DNA of 6,221 bases. Origin: JANYJJ01 sp031386065. GTDB lineage: Bacteria > Pseudomonadota > Gammaproteobacteria > Burkholderiales > Burkholderiaceae_C. The notes beneath the pieces were generated by a model, which was given only the letters and a program-made list of their open reading frames with translations, was not told where the DNA came from and did not search any database. This document shows positions 1-5,813 of the stretch, piece by piece. How positions within the stretch are numbered: the first letter of the stretch is position 1; every line of letters starts with the position of its first letter. Location of the stretch: the NCBI GenBank assembly GCA_031386065.1, contig JANNBZ010000040.1:1-6221 (forward strand), in the 5' to 3' direction. The position numbers and the translations under genes were made by a program.

Positions 1-72
1 GCCACGCTCGACCCCGCCGCGCTCATCAACGACCTGCGCACGCTCGCGCTCGAAGCCGGCCGCGGGCCGTAG
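1..72 (+). CDS. C-terminal end of an unrecognised protein (partial)
   Basis: Frame 1 is open from the window edge to a TAG at 70-72 and gives 23 residues, including DPAALINDLRTLALEAG. Nearly every third codon position is G or C, as expected for a real gene in this DNA, and the tail looks like a short amphipathic helix. The piece is too short to assign a family. It lies 97 bases upstream of the plus-strand mccB, on the same strand, so it may belong to a leucine-degradation locus, but that is inference from position only. A chance open frame remains possible. Confidence 0.5.
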   Translation, partial: ATLDPAALINDLRTLALEAGRGP

Positions 73-112
73 CGACAGGGACGGCGTGAGCCGCGCGCGC
101 CGGGCTCCTAGA

Positions 113-142
113 ATTGACGTTCACGCTCATGTTTATGTCAAT
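113..142 (+). promoter_or_regulatory. LiuR-like operator/promoter region of plus-strand mccB
   Basis: Arms ATTGAC (113-118) and GTCAAT (137-142) face each other across 18 bases. Against the perfect palindrome upstream of the other mccB copy (ATTGACGTATACGTCAAT), positions 113-130 match at 13 of 18 bases and positions 125-142 at 12 of 18, so this may be two overlapping degraded sites. TTGACG at 114-119 could also serve as a -35 box, with GTCAAT 17 bases later as a poor -10. LiuR is a MerR-family regulator of leucine/isovalerate catabolism. Its involvement is inferred from the motif and from the mccB gene that follows. Confidence 0.5.
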
Positions 143-169
143 GGCCATCGGCCGCGAAAGACCCGCTAC

Positions 170-706
170 ATGCCCACGCTGGCCAGCAAGCTCAATGTCC
201 GCTCCGAGGATTTCAAGGCCAATGCCGCGGCGATGCGCGCGCTGGTGGTGGACCTGAACGCCAAGCTGGCCACCATCGCGCTGGGCGGCGGCGAGGGGCC
301 GCGCGCCAAGCACCTGTCGCGCGGCAAGCTGCTGCCGCGCGACCGCGTCGAGATGCTGCTCGACCCCGACACGCCGTTTCTCGAAATCGCGCCGCTGGCG
401 GCGATGGGCGTTTATCAAGACCGCGACGGCAGTGATGCCGCGCCAGGCGCGGGCGTCATCACGGGCATCGGCCGCGTGGCCGGGGTCGAATGCGTGATCG
501 TTTGCAACGACGCGACTGTCAAGGGCGGTACCTACTACCCGCTGACGGTGAAGAAGCATTTGCGGGCACAAGAGATCGCGCAGCAGAACCGCCTGCCGTG
601 CATCTACCTGGTCGACAGCGGCGGCGCGAATCTGCCGAACCAGGACGAGGTGTTTCCCGACCGCGATCACTTCGGCCGCATCTTTTTCACCGTCATCGGA
701 AAGTAG
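170..706 (+). pseudogene. mccB: Methylcrotonyl-CoA carboxylase carboxyltransferase subunit, truncated
   Basis: This is the N-terminal part of the carboxyltransferase (beta) subunit of the biotin enzyme that carboxylates 3-methylcrotonyl-CoA in cytoplasmic leucine degradation. Family hallmarks are RGKLLPRDRVEMLLDPDTPFLE (about residues 51-72), CNDATVKGGTYYPLTVKKH (112-130) and VDSGGANLPNQDEVFPDRDHFGRIF (148-172). The family is about 535 residues long. Here the match stops after DHFGRIFF, and five foreign codons lead to TAG, for 178 residues. The rest of the N-terminal domain and the whole C-terminal, biotin-binding side are missing, so no activity is expected. The ATG at 170 is preferred over a GTG at 86, because MPTLASKL is also the exact start of the second copy and the GTG would extend over the operator. 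No strong ribosome-binding site is visible. The family call is secure. Whether the break exists in the living genome is not. Confidence 0.88.
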
Positions 707-1053
707 GTGCCGCCCTTCACCGTGGCGTCGTTGCAGACCACCATGCAGTCGACGCCGCTGATGCGGCCGATGCCGGCAATCAAGCCTGCGCCCGGCGCGT
801 CGTTGTTGTTCATGTCCAGCGCGGCCAGCGGTGCGACTTCGAGGAAGGGCGTGTCGGGGTCGAGCAGCATCTCGACGCGGTCGCGCGGCAGCAGCTTGCC
901 GCGCGCCACGTGCTTGGCGCGCGGTTTGTCGCCGCCGCCCAGCGCAATCGTCGCCAGCTTCGCGTTCAGGTCGTCGACCAGGGCGCGCATCGCCGCCGCA
1001 TTCGCCTTGAAGTCTTCGGAGCGCGGGCTGAGCTTGGAGGCGAGTGTGGGCAT
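667..1053 (-). pseudogene. mccB: Second methylcrotonyl-CoA carboxylase carboxyltransferase fragment
   Basis: This is the same enzyme subunit as the plus-strand copy but a diverged version. Residues 1-124 (1053 down to 682) cover MPTLASKL, RGKLLPRDRVEMLLD and CNDATVKGGTYFPMTVKK. Four unrelated residues (MRPK) and a TGA follow, giving 128 residues against a usual ~535. The differences from the left copy include SPRSEDF for NVRSEDF, GDKPRAKHVA for GEGPRAKHLS, and a shorter loop DMNNND. The start is supported by GGAGA five bases before the ATG and by the shared N-terminus. It lies 92 bases after the rhodanese stop in the same direction, with the palindrome 1114-1131 between. It appears to be the head of its own LiuR-controlled unit, cut off by the junction. 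Confidence 0.88.
682..690. other. Breakpoint joining two mccB genes tail to tail
   Basis: Read on the plus strand, CTTTTTCAC finishes the codons for Ile-Phe-Phe of the left copy. On the minus strand the same bases are Val-Lys-Lys of the right copy. Both copies follow the mccB family sequence up to this spot and lose it beyond. A shared stretch of about 8-9 bases is thus consistent with microhomology-mediated joining or template switching. The extent of true microhomology is inferred, because the intact sequence of neither parent is in the window. Confidence 0.75.
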
Positions 1054-1113
1054 GGAGTCTCCGAAGGAAGCGGGTCACGCAAGCGGCCAGCCGCCGCTAC
1101 ACACGGGCCACTG

Positions 1114-1131
1114 ATTGACGTATACGTCAAT
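1114..1131. promoter_or_regulatory. Perfect 18-bp palindrome, probable LiuR operator
   Basis: ATTGACGTATACGTCAAT is its own reverse complement. It sits 61 bases upstream of the minus-strand mccB start and just after the rhodanese stop. The left mccB has a degraded version at a similar distance (113-142 for an ATG at 170), so two diverged mccB promoters share the motif. That points to a dedicated regulator, most plausibly the MerR-family LiuR that controls leucine and isovalerate degradation genes in proteobacteria. The palindrome is seen directly. The regulator's identity is inferred. Confidence 0.7.
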
Positions 1132-1145
1132 TGTAGGTGCGGCGC

Positions 1146-1535
1146 CTACTTCTTCGGCTTCTCGGCCACCGGCGCACCAGCGGCCTTCCACTCGGTGAAG
1201 CCGCCGTCGATGTGCGAGACGCGCGGCACGCCCATCTCCATCAGCGTGCGTGCGCTCAGAGCCGAGCGCCAACCGGCGGCGCAGAACAGCACGAATTCCT
1301 TGTCTTGCGCGAACACCTCGCGATGGTAGGGCGAGGTGGGGTCGAACCAGAATTCGAGCATGCCGCGCGACGCGTGAACGGCGCCGGGAATGACGCCCTC
1401 GCGCTCGAGTTCGCGCACGTCGCGCACGTCGACGAACACCACGTCGTCGCGGCCGTGCAGCGCGCGCGCCTGCTCGACGCTGTGGGTGGTGACGATCTGC
1501 ATCGCCTGCGCGACGAGCTCTTGTGCGGTCTTCAT
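1146..1535 (-). CDS. Single-domain rhodanese-like protein
   Basis: This is a 129-residue protein consisting of one rhodanese domain, a family that moves sulfane sulfur through a persulfide on an active-site cysteine. Visible elements are VVFVDVRDVRELEREGVIPGA (residues 32-52), the family's usual HASRG stretch (54-58), the active loop CAAGWRSA with Cys85 and Arg90, and the C-terminal HIDGGFTEWKAAGAP (108-122). There is no signal peptide or membrane segment, so it is cytoplasmic. The start is fixed by the TGATG overlap with the upstream gene's stop and by AAAGGG (1549-1544) eight bases before the ATG. It is the last gene of the minus-strand operon and is followed by the LiuR-type palindrome and mccB. 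The physiological sulfur donor and acceptor are unknown. Similar small rhodaneses often sit beside liu genes in Burkholderiales, as I recall, which suggests a loose link only. Confidence 0.9.
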   Translation of the reverse strand: MKTAQELVAQAMQIVTTHSVEQARALHGRDDVVFVDVRDVRELEREGVIPGAVHASRGMLEFWFDPTSPYHREVFAQDKEFVLFCAAGWRSALSARTLMEMGVPRVSHIDGGFTEWKAAGAPVAEKPKK

Positions 1536-2146
1536 CAGAACGGCCCTTTGTCCAGCCAGCGTTCGATCTGCACACGCCGGTCGTTGCCCCAGAACGGCTC
1601 GCCGTCGATCATGAAGAACGGCGCGCCGAACACGCCGGCGGCAATCGCCGCGTCGTTGGCCGCCTTCAGCCGCGCCTTCCATTCGGCGTCGCTCCAGATC
1701 GCTTCGGCTTCGCCGGGGTCGAGCCCGAACTCGGCGGCCAGTTCTTTCAGCGAAGCCGTGTCGCTGAGGTCGACGCCGCGCGCAAAGTACGCCCGCAGGC
1801 AGTGCCGCGCCCAGTGGCTGGCGGTGGTGTTGCTGCGGCCTTGCAGCCACCAGAAAATGCGCGCCGCATTCTGGGTGGGGATCGGAAACTTCCCCGGGTT
1901 CTTCAACGGCACGCCGGCGAAACGGGCCGAGCGCTCGAAGTCGTGAAACGAGTACTCGCGCTTGATCGGGTACGACACCGGGCTCTTCAGCTCGGCCGCC
2001 TGGAAGGTGGCGCCGAGCAGGATCGCCTTCCACTGCACCGTGCGGCCGTGTCGCGCGGCCAGCGCCTCGACCCACTCGGAGGCGATGTAGGAATACGGCG
2101 ACGAGAAGTCGAAGTAAAAGTCGATGGGGCGCTGCGTGGAACTCAT
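1535..2146 (-). CDS. 2-hydroxychromene-2-carboxylate isomerase-like DsbA-family protein
   Basis: This is a 203-residue thioredoxin-fold protein of the DsbA / kappa-class glutathione transferase group. The named activity of its closest well-studied relatives (NahD type) is glutathione-dependent isomerisation in naphthalene breakdown. Hallmarks are DFYFDFSSPYSYIAS near the N-terminus, where Ser16 sits at the place of the glutathione-activating serine and the CxxC of true disulfide oxidases is absent. The central helical domain contains NAARIFWWLQ (93-102), and the C-terminal GVFGAPFFMIDGEPFWGNDR (171-190) has the expected cis-proline at Pro176. Length is normal for the family. No signal peptide is present. 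It begins 12 bases after the GTPase stop without a clear Shine-Dalgarno, and its TGA overlaps the rhodanese ATG by one base. No aromatic-degradation genes are nearby, so the true substrate is probably not a chromene. A glutathione- or CoA-thioester-linked role is possible but unproven. Confidence 0.9.
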   Translation of the reverse strand: MSSTQRPIDFYFDFSSPYSYIASEWVEALAARHGRTVQWKAILLGATFQAAELKSPVSYPIKREYSFHDFERSARFAGVPLKNPGKFPIPTQNAARIFWWLQGRSNTTASHWARHCLRAYFARGVDLSDTASLKELAAEFGLDPGEAEAIWSDAEWKARLKAANDAAIAAGVFGAPFFMIDGEPFWGNDRRVQIERWLDKGPF

Positions 2147-2158
2147 GGTGCGGCAAGG

Positions 2159-3688
2159 CTACCGCGAAGGCGGCGCCGGCGGCTGCGAACTTTCCCCAAG
2201 CGCTGCGGTCGGGTACAGCGCGTGCAGCACGTCGCGCAGTGCCTGCGTCAGCAGCGGCTGCAGCGTCGCCACCAGGCTGGCCTCGCATTCGGCCGCCGCG
2301 CCGGGCCCCACCTCGCGCTCGCGCCACAGCGCGGCCAGCGCCTCGCGCTGCGGCTGCAGCGCAAGTTCTACCGCGCCGCGCCAGTGCGGCGGCGACTCAC
2401 CCTGCGCCCAGTCGCCACGGCCGCGCCCGAAGTGGGCCACGGCCAGGTAGCGCAGCAGCGCGGCCTCCAGCATCTGGTCGAGCGCGGGCGGGTTCCAGGC
2501 CACCCACGAGGCATCGGTGCCGCGCACGAGGTTCACGCAGCGCGCCAGCCCGGCCCCGCCCAGCGCGCCGATCAGCCCGCCCGCCAGCAGGCCGCCGCCC
2601 AGCGTGAGGCCGCCGCTGAGCAGGTCGGCCTTCAGCCCGACGAGCGCGCCGCTGACGATGCCGCCCCACAGCCCGGCCTTGGTTTCATCGAGCTGCAGGC
2701 GCGTCTCGAAGTGGCTGGCCAGGCGCTGCAGGATCTCGACCTGTGCCGTGCCTTCGAGCCCGTGCAGGCCGATCAGCGCCAGCGTGTTCGCACGCACCTC
2801 GGCGCCGTGCCGTTCGGCGAGCGCCTTTTGCGCCAGCGCGGTCGGGCTTTGTTCTGCGTTGCCGACGCCGACCGAGATGCCGGCCTGGCGCAGGCGCGCG
2901 CTCAAGCTGCCGGCGTCGGCGACCCGCTCGGTGGCGCAGGCCAGCCGCGCTACGCTGCCCGCCAGCGAGCGCATCGCCGCGTCGAAGGTCTGCATGCGCT
3001 GCGCCTGCCAGGCGGCGCGCAGCCGCTGCATCAGCGCGCGGCGCTCTGTCGTCAGGGCCGCTTCGATGGCTTCGAGCAGCGTGCCTTCCTGCACCCAACA
3101 GCGCGCGAACGCGTCCAGCGGCAGCACTGCCGTGACGAACGAATGCGCCGCCAAGTGCGTCTTCCAGCGCGCCACGTCTGTTGCCTCAATCGCGCCCTCT
3201 CGCGGCGCGCCCAACTGGTTCAACAGCACCACCACCGGCTTGTCCAGCCAGCCCAGCAGCGCCATCTCGGCTTGCACATAGCCTGCCGCCTCGGGCGACT
3301 CGGCAGCATTGACGAGGTAGAGCATCACGTCGGCTTCGTCGCGCACATTGCGCATCGCCTGTTGGCTGGACCAGAACGCGCGGTCGCGCCAGCGGTCCCA
3401 CACCTGGCTGATGAACCAGCCCAGCGGATTGCTGAACGGATGCGCTGATTCGCGCAAGCGCTTGACCAGCCGCAGGCTGTCGCCGAAGCCCGGCGTGTCC
3501 CACAGCAGCAGGCGCTCGCCCTGCGCGGTTTCCAGCATCGTGAACACGTCGGCGAATTCGGTCACGTGCGGCGCATCGCGCACGGTGCCCACGTCGCGGC
3601 CCAGCAGCGTGCGCGCTAGCGTGGTCTTGCCGGCGTTGGTGTGCGAGACCAGGCTGAGCGAGATGCTTTGGCGCGGCGCGTCCGTCAT
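2159..3688 (-). CDS. GTPase-like protein with C-terminal DUF3482 region
   Basis: This is a 509-residue protein with an N-terminal TRAFAC-type G domain. The P-loop is SHTNAGKTT (residues 15-23), with Ser15 in place of the usual first glycine. A threonine-bearing switch stretch, TVRDAPHVT, lies at 35-43, the Walker B/G3 motif LLWDTPG at 61-67, and the G4 position reads NQLG (157-160) instead of NKxD. The C-terminal ~290 residues fit DUF3482. They include a glycine-rich hydrophobic stretch at about 341-381 that could form a helical hairpin in or at the membrane. The ATG at 3688 was chosen because it overlaps the DUF2868 stop as ATGA and lies 14 codons before the P-loop. A frame extension to 3829 would run back through the DUF2868 gene. 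The role is unknown. The pairing with a membrane protein suggests a membrane-associated GTPase switch. Nucleotide specificity is uncertain given the altered G4. Confidence 0.88.
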   Translation of the reverse strand: MTDAPRQSISLSLVSHTNAGKTTLARTLLGRDVGTVRDAPHVTEFADVFTMLETAQGERLLLWDTPGFGDSLRLVKRLRESAHPFSNPLGWFISQVWDRWRDRAFWSSQQAMRNVRDEADVMLYLVNAAESPEAAGYVQAEMALLGWLDKPVVVLLNQLGAPREGAIEATDVARWKTHLAAHSFVTAVLPLDAFARCWVQEGTLLEAIEAALTTERRALMQRLRAAWQAQRMQTFDAAMRSLAGSVARLACATERVADAGSLSARLRQAGISVGVGNAEQSPTALAQKALAERHGAEVRANTLALIGLHGLEGTAQVEILQRLASHFETRLQLDETKAGLWGGIVSGALVGLKADLLSGGLTLGGGLLAGGLIGALGGAGLARCVNLVRGTDASWVAWNPPALDQMLEAALLRYLAVAHFGRGRGDWAQGESPPHWRGAVELALQPQREALAALWREREVGPGAAAECEASLVATLQPLLTQALRDVLHALYPTAALGESSQPPAPPSR

Positions 3689-5196
3689 CGGGTCGACACC
3701 GCTTGATCTCCGAGTGGCGCCCCTGCCCGCACCGGCTGTTCCAGCGCGGCTTGCAACGCGGGTCCGGTGGCGGTCGGATCGGGCGCGTCGAGGTCGGCGA
3801 ACACCGGCAACGTGCCGAGCTCGGCGCACATCGCACGCCAGGCCTCGCGGCGCTGCGCGAGGCGCTCGGGCATCGATTCAAACCGGCGCTTGAACGCCGC
3901 TTCATCGATCAGCACCAGGACGCTGGCGCCCTTGGTCAACGCGGCGGCGAGTTGCCGCACGAAACGCGCGTGGTTCTCGGCCTCGGGGGTCGCGCTCAAG
4001 TCGAACCACACGAACGCGTGGCTGGTCGTGCTGGCCGGTGCGAGGAGGGCGTCGTCCTCGGCACCGAATGCAACGCCAGGTGCGATCTGCAAAGCCAGCC
4101 GCGCGCCGAACGCGTCGGCCAGCAACGAACGCAAGCCGAGCACGGCCTGCGGTGACGGCGTGACCGCATACGGCCAGACCTGCACCTGCGCTGCCGCGCC
4201 ACGTTGCAGCCGCAACAGGCGCTGGAAATACGGCGCGTCCAGCGGCAACGCAAAACGCCGTGCCTGCATTCGTGCGCGTGCGGCACACACCAGCGCGAGC
4301 AGTGCACGCGGCAGCACCACGAACAGCAGCAAGCTCAGTGCGAACAGATGCAGCCACGGTGCCGCCGGCGCGCCGGCCAAGGCGTCGCCATGCATGGCCT
4401 GCAACGCTGCGAAGGCGGCTGCATCGGGCAGCGCGATGCCCGACAGTTTCGAGGCCGGCGCGAGCACGCTGCTGACCAGCGCGTGCGCCACCGTCGGCGA
4501 GAGAAAGGTGCTTTCCCACGCCGCGCGAAAGTCGAGCACCAGACCGCGTGCGTACAGCCCGGCGATCAACCCGAACGCGAGCAGCGCCGAACCGACATGC
4601 AGCAAGGCGCCCGCCCGCAGCGCCGACAGCCCCGCGCTGCGCTGCGCCCAGCGTTGCACGAAGCCGTGCAGGGCGCTGCCGCTGGCCACACCGCTGCCGC
4701 GAACGCCGGGCCCGGCGCTGACGCTGCGCAGCAACGCCTGCATGCCGCGCACCACCGGCCCGGGCGTGCGCGGGCCGCGTCGCAGCAAGCCGGCCAGCAG
4801 CGCGCCCAGCAGGCCGAGGTAGACCACCGCATTCCAGGCCAGCACCCCCCACAGCGGCGGCGCCAGCAGGTTGATGCGCTGGCTGCTGCCGATTCCGTCG
4901 GCCAGCAGACCCAGCACGAAGGCGACCACCGCGACGACTGCGCCCCAGTGCTTGCGCCACAGCGGCTGCGCGAGCCAGCGCGCTGCGGCAGGTTCGCGCG
5001 GCGTCAGCCGCTGCATCGCGTGGCCGGCGCGCTGGGCCAGGAATTCGTCGGGCGTGGCGCGCTCACCAGAACCCGCCGCCTCCAACGCCACGCGATCCGC
5101 CCAGGCACGGTCGTCATCACTCCAGCTCGGGCTGGCCGGCTGCACGCTCTCAAAGGCTTCGAGCAGCGTGACCTGGCGTGCAGCGGATTCGTTCAT
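3685..5196 (-). CDS. DUF2868 membrane protein
   Basis: This is a 503-residue protein. A soluble N-terminal part of about 80 residues is followed by four predicted membrane helices, near 84-101, 112-137, 196-217 and 282-305. A soluble C-terminal domain of about 200 residues follows, with an alternating hydrophobic strand VLVLIDEAAFKRRF (426-439). There is no cleavable signal peptide. Architecture, length and the position directly before a DUF3482 GTPase fit the DUF2868 family, which has no known function. Its TGA overlaps the GTPase ATG by four bases (ATGA), pointing to translational coupling and stoichiometric production. The first ATG of the frame is used. No Shine-Dalgarno precedes it, but the tiny ORF 5193-5270 ends on it with another ATGA. 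A membrane anchor or sensor for the GTPase is the simplest reading, by analogy with YcjF/YcjX pairs, not by visible homology. Confidence 0.85.
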   Translation of the reverse strand: MNESAARQVTLLEAFESVQPASPSWSDDDRAWADRVALEAAGSGERATPDEFLAQRAGHAMQRLTPREPAAARWLAQPLWRKHWGAVVAVVAFVLGLLADGIGSSQRINLLAPPLWGVLAWNAVVYLGLLGALLAGLLRRGPRTPGPVVRGMQALLRSVSAGPGVRGSGVASGSALHGFVQRWAQRSAGLSALRAGALLHVGSALLAFGLIAGLYARGLVLDFRAAWESTFLSPTVAHALVSSVLAPASKLSGIALPDAAAFAALQAMHGDALAGAPAAPWLHLFALSLLLFVVLPRALLALVCAARARMQARRFALPLDAPYFQRLLRLQRGAAAQVQVWPYAVTPSPQAVLGLRSLLADAFGARLALQIAPGVAFGAEDDALLAPASTTSHAFVWFDLSATPEAENHARFVRQLAAALTKGASVLVLIDEAAFKRRFESMPERLAQRREAWRAMCAELGTLPVFADLDAPDPTATGPALQAALEQPVRAGAPLGDQAVSTR

Positions 5197-5270
5197 CGGC
5201 GGGTCGGACCGGCGAGCGCCGGGCTGCGGAACACCGGTGCGCGGATCGCGCCGGAATCGAAGTGGGTCAT
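5193..5270 (-). CDS. Putative 25-residue coupled ORF before DUF2868
   Basis: ATG at 5270 to TGA at 5193-5195 encodes 25 residues, beginning MTHFDSGAIRAPVF and ending in GPTRR. Its stop overlaps the DUF2868 start as ATGA, exactly as DUF2868 overlaps the GTPase gene, and DUF2868 has no Shine-Dalgarno of its own. A short translated leader feeding ribosomes to DUF2868 would explain this. No family is recognised and there is no clear ribosome-binding site for it either. In GC-rich DNA such a short ORF can arise by chance, so it is offered as a candidate only. Confidence 0.28.
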   Translation of the reverse strand: MTHFDSGAIRAPVFRSPALAGPTRR

Positions 5271-5443
5271 CAAAAGCTCAATGTCAGCAGCGCGCCGCGC
5301 GGTGCCGGCGTTGCTGCGGTGATTCGGTACTGCCGTACTGCGTCCAGGACCGACAGGCGCGCGAGGTCAAAGAATACATTCGCGGAAAGCGCTTCGCAGC
5401 GAAGCGAGTGATGGGCCGATGGGCCGCGCTTCTGACGAGCCAT
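5270..5443 (-). CDS. Putative 57-residue ORF upstream of the DUF2868 operon
   Basis: ATG at 5443 to TGA at 5270-5272 gives 57 residues. The first part is basic (MARQKRG), the middle could form an amphipathic helix (ANVFFDLARLSVLDAVRQYR, residues 21-40), and the tail is APRGALLTLSF, which resembles the C-terminal strand with terminal Phe of outer-membrane barrels. The TGA overlaps the next ATG as TGATG, continuing the overlap chain of the operon. The upstream frame closes at 5474-5476, so it is not the end of a longer gene in this window, although it might be a remnant of one. No homologue is recognised. The protein-like middle and the overlap favour it, while its short length and absent ribosome-binding site count against it. 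Confidence 0.22.
   Translation of the reverse strand: MARQKRGPSAHHSLRCEALSANVFFDLARLSVLDAVRQYRITAATPAPRGALLTLSF
5390..5406. repeat. Small perfect hairpin CGCTTCG-CAG-CGAAGCG
   Basis: A seven-base perfect stem with a three-base loop lies inside the putative 57-residue ORF, upstream of the DUF2868 operon. No T-run follows on either strand, so it is not an intrinsic terminator. It is followed at once by the tandem direct repeat GATGGGCC (5410-5417, 5418-5425). Confidence 0.5.
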
Positions 5444-5635
5444 CGGTCTTGACCCAGAACGGGACGTTACCGCTCACGATTTCATATCGTTACAAGCAAT
5501 CGCTCGGGCACGGGTTGGCACGCATTCCCCGGGGCGCGTCAGGTATATCGAAGTGCGCATGCTTGAACGCCTAGGGTTAGCACTCGGGTGCCTGCGACGT
5601 GAACGTTCGCTAGACTAATTTCGACTGCGGCTCTG

Positions 5636-5657
5636 GACTGCGGCCAACCACGCAGTC
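5636..5657. repeat. Inverted repeat GACTGCG / CGCAGTC in leader
   Basis: A perfect seven-base inverted repeat has an eight-base loop (GCCAACCA). The same GACTGCGG word occurs 13 bases earlier as a direct repeat at 5623-5630. It could be an RNA hairpin in the leader of the secreted dehydrogenase-like gene or a protein-binding site. No T-run follows, so it is not a terminator. No known motif is recognised. Confidence 0.5.
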
Positions 5658-5807
5658 ATTCGGCTCATTTCAGTCGCTGCGTACGTGGACCTGCGCTGCA
5701 CCAGAAGTTCGATGTCTACACCTGCCCGAGAGAAGGCGGATCGTCGCTGACGTTGTCCGTATGTTGTCGTCATCGCTCGGGTGGATGACTCCAGCCACAA
5801 CTTACAC

Positions 5808-5813
5808 AAGAGG
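5808..5813 (+). promoter_or_regulatory. Ribosome-binding site of the sorbosone dehydrogenase-like gene
   Basis: AAGAGG lies six bases before the ATG at 5820. This is good Shine-Dalgarno spacing and fixes that start, which is followed directly by a signal peptide. Confidence 0.75.

Larger units (their letters stand above)
170..1053. repeat. Large imperfect inverted repeat formed by two mccB 5' ends
   Basis: The arms are 170-556 and 682-1053 (reverse complement), joined by 125 bases present only in the left copy. Translated, they agree at roughly 100 of 124 aligned residues by eye, with a five-residue length difference around residues 80-90. The longest exact block I could trace is 58 bp, 318-375 against 848-905. 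The substitutions are spread out and largely synonymous or conservative. The arms are therefore diverged homologues, not a fresh duplication. Confidence 0.88.

Noticed and set aside
86..169. GTG start giving a 28-residue N-terminal extension of plus-strand mccB
   Set aside because: It would place the LiuR-like operator inside the coding region, and the homologous minus copy starts at the same MPTLASKL as the ATG at 170.
26..1078. 350-codon minus-strand open frame across both mccB fragments
   Set aside because: It is out of frame with the minus-strand mccB, its protein is Arg/Ala/Gln-rich low-complexity sequence, and it is explained as a GC-rich shadow.
490..1329. 279-codon plus-strand open frame
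   Set aside because: It overlaps both mccB fragments and the rhodanese in the wrong frame. Its composition is arginine-rich with no recognisable domain.
1523..3448. 641-codon plus-strand open frame
   Set aside because: It is antisense to the isomerase and GTPase genes, both of which show clear family motifs. Arg/Gln/His-rich antisense frames are common in high-GC DNA.
3689..3829. Longer start for the GTPase
   Set aside because: The extension lies in the DUF2868 coding region and encodes Arg-rich sequence. The ATGA overlap at 3685-3688 is a better start.
5390..5406. Intrinsic terminator
   Set aside because: The stem is good but no T-run follows on either strand.
5562..5592. Integron attC-like or recombination site (GCCTAGGGTTAGCAC)
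   Set aside because: The core does not fit the GTTRRRY/RYYYAAC consensus, and no paired second core is present.
5588..5616. Sigma-70 promoter with TAGACT as -10
   Set aside because: No acceptable -35 box lies 16-18 bases upstream, so it is only mentioned as a possibility in the leader entry.
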